DNA of 64,000 nucleotides from Protopterus annectens. Lineage: Eukaryota; Chordata; Ceratodontiformes; Protopteridae. The notes beneath the pieces are model-generated. The model did not search any database. It was not told the origin of the DNA and was given only the letters and a program-made list of their open reading frames with translations. Of this stretch, positions 56,430 through 64,000 are shown one piece after another. A program made the position numbers and the translations under genes. Each line of letters begins with the position of its first letter. Position 1 is the first letter of the stretch. The DNA is taken from contig NC_056733.1 of the NCBI RefSeq assembly GCF_019279795.1, forward strand, positions 1,425,416,812 to 1,425,480,811. The letters are read 5' to 3'.

Positions 56430-56725
56430 GTGCATGTGTGCATGTGTGCATGTGTGCACCTGTGCATGTGTGCATGTGTGCATGTGTGCATGTGTGCATG
56501 TGTGCATGTGCACATGTGTGCATGTGTGCATGTGTGCATGTGTGCATGTGCATGTGTGCACGTGTGCATGTGTGCATGTGTGCATGTGTGCACCTGTGCA
56601 TGTGTGCATGTGTGCACCTGTGCATGTGTGCATGTGTGCACCTGTGCATGTGTGCATGTGTGCATGTGTACCTGTGCATGTGTGCATGTGTGCATGTGTG
56701 CACCTGTGCATGTGTGCATGTGTGC
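56430..56725. repeat. (GTGTGCAT)n octamer array in an intron
   Basis: About 37 units of gtgtgcat with cacctgtg variants, nearly 300 bases. It ends about 55 bases before the acceptor at 56780. Open frames of alternating Cys, Val, Met and His across it are artefacts. Confidence 0.95.
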
Positions 56726-56779
56726 ATCACTGGTAATGTGTAGACATTGTAAACTGTGTTTCCTGTTTCCCTCCCACAG

Positions 56780-57585
56780 GTTCTGTTGCTGCTCTGGTGT
56801 CATGTAGCAGGGAACCTGAGTCAGGTGCCATGGGTACTGATAATGATGACATCTGTGTAATGGCACAGGAAAGTATGCCAGGGTCCGCCATTGGTCAGCC
56901 GATTGACAGTACACAGCTGTCGACCCCATCAATGCGCACAGTTATCCTGCCAATACACCCTTTGTCACCAATGTCCCTAGGTGATGGACAGCATACAGTG
57001 GGCATTGACCAGGGTAATGTGGTATCTGTGGCACATGCCTCCTCACACAGCAGCCATGGCCATGGCCCAGAGATGGTACCACACAGACAGATGTCTAGGG
57101 GTTCTCGTGGGAGCATCCGTGGGCATACTGCCCCTGTCAGACGTGCCCACAGAGGTCTTACAACCTCAGCTATGTTTCGGGCTGTCATGCAGGCACAGTC
57201 ACGTATGGAACGGTACACCAGACAGGGTCTGAGGGAGCTGATAGCATGTCGCACAGCCATGACTGACAGTATGCGTGACATTGCGGCTGCCATCCGTGAT
57301 TTCACCGATGTCATAGACAGACGTTGTGGGGACATATTAGACCGGTTCCACAACTACATGTCCATGAGCCAGGGCGATGGTGGGCGGTTGAGGCATCGAC
57401 GTGGCCGTATGCCAGCAACAGCAGCAGCTGGCAGTCGTCGTGGACGACAACAGGGCCCCGGCCGCCCCCGTAGTGCCAGCAGCAGCCCCAGCAATGCTGG
57501 GTCTGTGCTGTCATCAGACCTCCCCAAGAGACCACGTGCACGTGGCTCTGGCCAGGCCCGACAGGGATCTGTGTCCAGTCAATGA
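56780..57585 (+). CDS. Second Myb/SANT-like locus, last exon
   Basis: The acceptor gtttccctcccacag ends at 56779 with a good pyrimidine tract. In phase 1 the exon encodes about 268 residues: a short acidic part (GTDNDDICVM), a Ser/Thr/Pro-rich middle (SHSSHGHGPEMVPHRQMSRG), a conserved block (SAMFRAVMQAQSRMERYT) leading into a long helix (TAMTDSMRDIAAAIRDFTDV), and a basic Arg/Gly/Ser-rich tail (GRQQGPGRPRSASSSP) to the stop at 57583-57585. The conserved block is shared with the pseudo-exon at 1-859. The helix may mediate oligomerisation and the basic tail nuclear import or nucleic-acid binding; both are inferences. The exon itself has no defect. Confidence 0.6.
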
Positions 57586-59040
57586 ACACCTGCTTCTGAT
57601 GACAGTACCCAGTCTGGGTTGGTACTGGATACGGTCCGTAGCACCCCTGCAAGGCACAGGTACCGTGTCCATGGCCAGAGACACTGATCTGTATGACCTG
57701 GCAGGTACAGTCTGTGGCTGTCCACAAACACCAGTATATGGCAGCCATGAGGTGGAACTGTGTGCATCCATACACACATGCGAATTGACAACACCTAGGG
57801 CTACCGCATACACGCACACACTGCATCAACATTGCCCCACCTTCTACTGCTGTCCCTCACCAACACACATACACATACATGTCAATTGGTGGTATCGGTG
57901 GCTGACTCAGGCATACCAAGTTCACACCCTGTGCATATGATGAAACTGTGCCACCTCCTGCAATCTGTAACAACTGTGCAGGTACAGGTTAACATGTTGC
58001 TGATGCACAGGGTGACCACATAGATGTGTAGTAATAGTATCATGTTGTTAACAGTACTGTGTGCTGAATTAATTGTGGGTATATCACAGCATGCCTGATG
58101 CAGTAAGTGTGTGATTGTCATGTCCTGTTGTCTACACCCATGGTAAGTACCATAGTGTATCATCTGCACATGTTGGCATACTGGTGGTAATGATGTCAAC
58201 AGAAGGCTACATACATAGGTAGCACAGGGATAGGGTAATGAATGTAGTAATACACAATGATGGACATGTAAATTGCAAGTGGCATGTTGCCCACACTGGA
58301 CTCTGCAATGCAGATGTTTGAGGATGTTGATATGTGTGCAGTACTACGACTGGTACAGGACACACAGGAGCACCCTAGCACTGCATGCTCACATCTCATA
58401 CCATGCTAGACAGCCCCAACACACATAACTAACTGTCACAGGAGGGAGAGTCCCCATATATGTCAGGGATACTGTGGTGGCAGGCCAGGTAGCATACATC
58501 CTACTAAGTATGGAACCACTGAGTGAAGGCTCAGTGTCTGTTATTTGACATGTGTATTACTGCAGGTATGAGCACATGGGTTTCCATCCAGTTATTGTAC
58601 ATCCTGACAGTACATGGTCTGTACACTTGTGTGCACTGAGACTGGACCCTAGCCATCTGACCCGTGTATTTCCATGTACATGTGCATAGTGCCTGCATAT
58701 TTGCAGTGTTACCTACTGGAACTGGTACAGCTTGTTTGTTGTACAATGGACTACATGCAGCCCTGTTTACTGTAGCTTTGTTTGCATGCATGTTTGCTTG
58801 CAATTACCCTGGAATACTGATCACACCTGCAATGCATAGTTATAGAGCTTCTGTGGACTCCTAGTGCCATCTGCATAGCTTACTATATGTATGTCCATGT
58901 CCCACTTGACAGGATGTCACTGTTTGTCCTGTTCACATGTACATTGCCTGTGACACAGTGCATATGACTTACCTGGCATGTGTCCACATGAGCAGTCATA
59001 TATGCTACTGCTAACTAATCACAGGCACTACACCTTCACA
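57586..59040. other. 3' flank of the second locus, TG/CA-rich, no gene
   Basis: No AATAAA poly-A signal stands out close to the stop. No repeat family or coding region could be supported. Confidence 0.35.
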
Positions 59041-59800
59041 TATTCATCTTCTGTTGAACTACCTGCTTTGCTAGGGACGGCCTGCACCTGTTACCCCTGG
59101 GCTTTCAGATATTGGCAAAGGCTCTTGCTACCCCCATAGTGCCTATGTTAGGCAAGGCTCAAATGACAAACCCACCTTCATAGGTATCACAAGGGATAAG
59201 AAACTAAGAGTAATGCTACCCAACGCCAGAAGTCTAAACCTCCAGATGCATGCACCCAAAACACTCCTTGGCATGGAGAACATCGATATCTGTGCAGTAA
59301 CAGATGCCTGGTTCAGGGCTACTGAGAGCACACTAGCACTACCAGGTTTAACCTGGTTGATTTCTTTGAAACAGTCACCAAGGCCATTGACGAGGGGAAG
59401 GTGGTTCACACAGCCTACCTGGACCTTGCAAAAGCCTTCACAACAATACCCACTTGGGCATTCTAGAGAAGCTCACCAGCTTAAATATAAGCCCCTATGT
59501 CACTAGACGGATTGCACAGTGGCTCAAGGATAGAACCCACATGGTTAGCATTGCTGGAGCCATGCCAGACTCCAAACCAGTTACGAGTTGTGTCCCACAA
59601 GGCTCAGTCCTGGGACCTCTCTTGTTTGGTATATATTTATTGGAGGTACAGGCCAACACGGACGGACTGTGGCTGAACAAATATGCAGATGACTGCGAAC
59701 TGGCCACCATAATCGACTCTCCAGCCGACACAAGCATCTTCCAAAAGGGCATCATAGAAACAGACAACTTGTGCCAGAGTCATGGCCTTCAGCTGAACAG
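59040..59800 (+). pseudogene. CR1-like LINE fragment with internal deletion
   Basis: RDGLHLLPLGFQILAKAL near 59077-59130 is the ORF1 C-terminus. MLPNARSLNLQMH near 59213 and DICAVTDAWFRATES near 59286 are the endonuclease start. At about 59345 the sequence jumps to the RT (LVDFFETVTKAIDEGKVVHT, then frame-broken motif A), removing about 1.5 kb of endonuclease, linker and RT start. SCVPQGSVLGPLLFGIYLLE (motif B) and KYADDCELATII (motif C, YADD) follow. The copy stops at about 59797, where satellite repeats begin. Confidence 0.75.
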
Positions 59801-62440
59801 TGTTTAGAAAGGGAAATGTGCATCCTGTAGTCTGTTCACCTAGTTGTCAAAGGGACATTGTCCTCACACACACTAACTCCCTCAGCCAAAAACACACACT
59901 TGCCAATTGCAAGATTCCAACCCCTATCTGACTATGTTATGACACTTGAGACAGACACATTAGCAGAGTGTGCTATTCGCATTACTGGGAGGTTTCCCTT
60001 CTCTTGCTGTACTTATAGGGTGCTGACATCATCAGTGTTTAGAAAGGGAAATGTGCATCCTGTAGTCTGTTCTCCTAGTTGCCAAAAGGGACATTTTCCT
60101 CACACACTAACCCCCCTCAGACAAACACTTGCCATTTGCAGGATTCAAACCCCTACCTAACTATATTATGACACTTGAGACAGACACATTAGCAGAGCGC
60201 GCTATTTGCATTACTGGGAGGTGTCCCTTCTCTTGCTGTACTTATAGGGTGCTGACATCATCAGTGTTTAGAAAGGGAAATGTGCATCCTGTAGTCTGTT
60301 CACCTAGTTGCCAAAAGGGACATTGTCCTCACACACACTAACCCCCCTCAGCCAAAAACACACACTTGCCATTTGCAGGATTCAAACCCCTATCTGACTA
60401 TGTTATGACACTCGAGACGGACACATTAGCAGAGTGTGTTATTCGCATTACTGGGAGGTTTTCTTCTCTTGCTGTACTTATAGGGTGCTGACATCATCAG
60501 TGTTTAGAAAGGGAAATGTGCATCCTGTAGTCTGTTCTCCTAGTTGCCAAAAGGGACATTTCCCTCATACACAATTGTACACACACTAATCCCCTTCAGA
60601 CAAACACACACACTTGCCATTCGCAGGAATTCAAACCCCTACCTAACTATGTTATGACACTTGAGACGGATGTATTAGCAGAGCACCCTATTCACATTAC
60701 TGGGAGGGTTTTCTTCTCCTGCTTTACTTATAGGGTCTGACATCATCAGTGTTTAGAAAGGGGAATGTGCATCCTGTAGTCTGTACTCCTAGTTGCCAAA
60801 GGGACATTTCCCTCACACACACTAACCCCCCCTCAGACAAACACACACACTTGCCATTCGCAGAATTCAAACCCCTACCTAACTATGTTATGACACTTGA
60901 GATGGACACATTAGCAGAGCACGCTATTCGCATTACTGGGAGGTTTCCCTTCTCCTGCTATACTTATAGAGTGCTGACATCATCAGTGTTTAGAAAGGGG
61001 AATGTGCATCCTGTAGTCTGTTCTCCTAGTTGCCAAAAGGGACATTTCCCTCACACACACTAACCCCCCTCAGACAAACACACACACTTGCTATTCGCAT
61101 GATTCAAATCCTTACCTAACTATGTTATGGCACTTGAGATGGACACATTAGCAGAGCGCGCTATTCGCATTACTGGGCGGTTTCCCTTCTCCTGCTATAC
61201 TTATAGAGTGCTGACATCATCAGTGTTTAGAAAGGGGAATGTGCATCCTGTAGTCTGTTCTCCTAGTTGCCAAAAGGGACATTTCCCTCAAACACACTAA
61301 CCCCCCTCAGACAAACACACACACTTGCCATTCGCAGGATTCAAACCCCTACCTAACTATGTTATGACACTTGAGACGGACGCATCAGCGGAGCACGCTA
61401 TTCGCATTACTGGGAAGTTTCCCTTCTCCTGCTATACTTATAGAGTGCTGACATCATCAGTGTTTAGAAAGGGGAATGTGCATCCTGTAGTCTGTACTCC
61501 TAGTTGCCAAAAGGGACATTTCCTTCACACACACTAACCCCCCCTCAAACAAACACACACACTTGCCATTCGCAGAATTCAAACCCCTACCTAACTATGT
61601 TATGACACTTGAAACGGACGCATTAGCGGAGCGCGTTATTCGCATTACTGGGAGGTTTCCCTTCTCCTGCTATACTTATAGAGTGCTGACATCATCAGTG
61701 TTTAGAAAGGGGAATGTGCATCCTGTAGTCTGTTCTCCTACTTGCCAAAAGGGACATTTCCCCTCACACACACTAACCTCCCTCAGACAAACACACACAC
61801 TTGCCATTCGCAGGATTCAAACCCCTACTTAACTATATTATGATACTTGAGACGGACACATTAGCAAAGCGCGCTATTTATATTATTGGGAGGTTTCCCT
61901 TCTCCTGCTATACTTATAGAGTGCTAACATCATCAGTGTTTAGAAAGGGGAATGTGCGTAGTCTGTTCTCCTAGTTGCCAAAAGGGACATTTCACTCACA
62001 CACACTAACCCCCCCTCAGACAAACACACACACTTGCCATTTGCAGGATTCAAACCCCTACCTATGTTATGACACTTGAGACAGACGCATTAGCGGAACA
62101 CGCTATTCGCATTACTGGGCGGTTTCTTTTCTCCTGCTGTACTTATAGAGTGCTGACATCATCGGTGTTTAGAAAGGGAATGTGCATCCTGTAGTGTGTT
62201 TTCCTAGTTGCCAAAAGGGACATTTCTTTCCTTCAGACTTACACACACACCAACCCCATTCACACACAGAGCATTTGCAGGATTCAAACCCCTACCTAAC
62301 TATGTTATGACACATGCATTAGCAGAGCAAGCTATTCACATTACTGGGAAGTTTCTTTTCTCCTGCTGTACTTATAGGGTGCTGACATCATTGGTGTTTA
62401 GAAAGGGCAATGTGCATCCTGTGGGGAGGCAGACACCAAG
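59801..62440. repeat. Satellite array, ~11 units of about 237 bp
   Basis: The word tgtttagaaaggg starts units at 59801, 60036, 60265, 60501, 60750, 60987, 61224, 61461, 61699, 61937, 62166 and 62395. Intervals are 235, 229, 236, 249, 237, 237, 237, 238, 238, 229 and 229. Central units are more alike than the ends. Each unit has a (CA)n segment and, on the minus strand, a box B-like ggtttgaatcctgcgaatgg with a box A-like tagcgcgctctgctaatg. A 70-codon open frame per unit is a by-product. Confidence 0.95.
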
Positions 62441-63420
62441 CACACTCTGGCTAAGCTGTCATTCCCTAGGGCAAACAGCCTAGTGTTGACCTCTACACCC
62501 ATATGTTTAATTGTCACATGCACATTATTTGTTGCTGATAGACTGTTTGCACATCTTTATTGCCATAGCATTCCCTGTTTGTATGAACAACTTGTGCATC
62601 TGTGGAAGATGTTTGCATATGGGAGGGATCCACTATATCACGTATGTCTCTGTAGTCATTTAACTGTGTGCACTGGGCAGACTGCTGTAATGTGGTTGGT
62701 TCCTGGAATAACACATAAAATACCAGATATGTGTGTCCAACTGCTAAACTGAGATTTGGTCTAAGTGTGTGAGCATGCCCAGTTCAGCCTTCCCATGGCA
62801 TGTTGTCTGACATATGTCTCATTTATCAAAGTGTGTGAGCATGCCCAGTGTGAGCATTCCATATGTTGGACTCTGCAGCCCACCACATTTGTGGATGAGT
62901 GTGAACTTCAACAAATATCACCCATTTATGGTTGTGTGTTGTGTGTCATGTTGTGTAGTTACGGTACAACTGCTTTGTGTGTGAACACAACAGGATTATA
63001 CTGTGCCTGCAGTGTTTGCATGGGATACTTTGCATACAGTTGTCAACATCCTTTCACACTGACCTAACACTGTAGTACTGTATAGTGTACTGGTAGTACT
63101 TTGACTGTGGTGGACAGTATCCTGGGCTTTAGTGCTATCACTGCTTTACATTTCGATAGTGGGCACAACAGCCTGGTTAGGGGCCAGTTGTGTACATCTG
63201 ACCATGTTGCATTCTGTTCAGATATGAACTACTTAAACCAGGCTTGTCCAACATTGGTAGTGTATTCCACAACATAGGTGTACATTTGCAAACACTAGCG
63301 ATGTGCCCTAGTCCATATCTAATGCTAGTTGGAGAGTGTGTTTGTCCTTCAACACACATTGTAAGTGGAGTTTGCCATGACATATGTCATGGTTAGTATA
63401 CTGTGCCTCTGTCTACCTGT
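62441..63420. other. TG-rich non-coding stretch
   Basis: No gene recognised. The word agtgtgtgagcatgcccagt is repeated at 62763 and 62829, a short local duplication. Confidence 0.35.
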
Positions 63421-63424
63421 GACA

Positions 63425-64000
63425 TGACAGTGATACCCAGGATAAAGCTACCATCTCCCATCCACTCATCAAGATTCCTATTGAGGAAGATTGATAAGTG
63501 ACTCTATGGGTAGCCTGTACTGGGGATTCACTCATGGGTGGGGGTGGCTTCTGTGTTATGGATCACGCAGTACAGCTTGTCCTATGTAAGTCAGTGCTGG
63601 GGTTCAGGTCACTCATGTGCATAGCTCACTGCCATTCAGATTGTGCAAGGTGCAGCATTTTTATTGATACCAGCAACACAGGCAACACATGGCATCTGTG
63701 CAAGCTCTTTGATACTCCTGGTGAGGTACTGTTGGGGACTTTACGGTTGATGGAGGTGTCTGCTGAGGTACATCCCACAGGGGCTATTGTAGTCAATTGT
63801 ACCGCTGATGAAGGATGACTGCAGAGCCACAATGACCTCCCCTTATCTAGATCTGACAACCTTCATGATTAGGTGGGTATATGGTATGTTTCTGTAAACA
63901 CTACAGCACATGTTTGTCCAATGCAGGATATCTATCACCTTGTGTCCCCAGGTCTCTCATTACATGTTAACTACATAATGGGTTAACACCTATGTGGTAA
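63425..64000 (-). pseudogene. CR1-like LINE relic, RT C-terminal part, runs off the window
   Basis: The plus strand ataaagctaccatctcccat then ccactcatcaagattcctat matches the complement of the 3' region of the LINE at 6730-6790. Positions 63720-64000 match the complement of the RT thumb region at 7130-7380, including atgattaggtggg and acctatgtggtaa. It is old, with many substitutions, and continues beyond 64000. Confidence 0.65.

Noticed and set aside
56336..56932. Apparent 198-residue protein of HTCTHAHM-type repeats on the minus strand
   Set aside because: It is the translation of the octamer repeat, open in all frames on both strands.
59801..62440. CRISPR-like regular repeats
   Set aside because: Units are about 237 bp with no unique spacers, and the genome is eukaryotic; this is satellite DNA.
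59858..62483. Series of 70-100-residue open frames with near-identical sequence
   Set aside because: They come from the satellite unit; indels change the frame between units and no start, splice or promoter context is present.

Overview
The window is eukaryotic, almost certainly from a vertebrate with a large, repeat-rich genome; a fish or amphibian seems most likely, but the species cannot be named from sequence alone. Supporting signs are CR1/L2-like and L1/Tx1-like non-LTR retrotransposons, a fish/frog-style Tc1 transposon, a PIF/Harbinger transposase relic, tRNA-derived SINEs (one with a MIR/CORE-like body), long (CA)n, (GT)n and (AT)n microsatellites, and spliced exons with GT-AG introns. 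There is no bacterial-type operon, rRNA or CRISPR array.

Layout. 1-0.86 kb: a decayed exon of a Myb/SANT-family accessory protein. 2.1-2.6 kb: a hairpin-rich element with CRE-like palindromes. 3.9-6.2 kb: MITE copies and an antisense PIF/Harbinger transposase relic. 6.3-10.9 kb: an AT-rich L1/Tx1-like element split by an antisense CR1-like LINE. 11-14.6 kb: a forward CR1-like LINE carrying a nested LINE tail. 16.7-22.1 kb: a SINE, then a long antisense CR1-like LINE with SGNH-type ORF1, endonuclease, RT and a duplicated 5' module. 22.5-26 kb: LINE tails, a MIR-like SINE, a tRNA-Arg-like dimer and an L1 3' end. 27.4-33 kb: two inverted-repeat units bordered by mirror-image microsatellites, then a 1612-bp Tc1 element. 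33-39.6 kb: a minisatellite, SINEs, MITEs and foldbacks. 39.6-46 kb: CR1-like and RTE-like LINE fragments. 47-51.2 kb: GC-rich palindromes, a 40-bp tandem repeat and an apparently intact three-exon Myb/SANT-like gene between long direct repeats. 54.2-57.6 kb: another LINE relic and a second Myb/SANT-like locus, probably frameshifted. 59.0-62.4 kb: a chimeric LINE fragment running into a satellite of about 237 bp per unit. 63.4-64 kb: another antisense LINE.

Function. The only plausible non-retroelement coding loci are the two Myb/SANT-like genes on the + strand at 48.2-57.6 kb. All their introns are phase 1 and their products pair an N-terminal Myb/SANT-like domain with a low-complexity, helical C-terminus. 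The last exon of the second locus is homologous to the pseudo-exon at 1-859, so this is a repeated family; the Harbinger relic near 5-6 kb suggests, without proving, an origin as the Myb-like partner protein of PIF/Harbinger transposons. Everything else is a layered record of transposition, with readable order of insertion at several sites.
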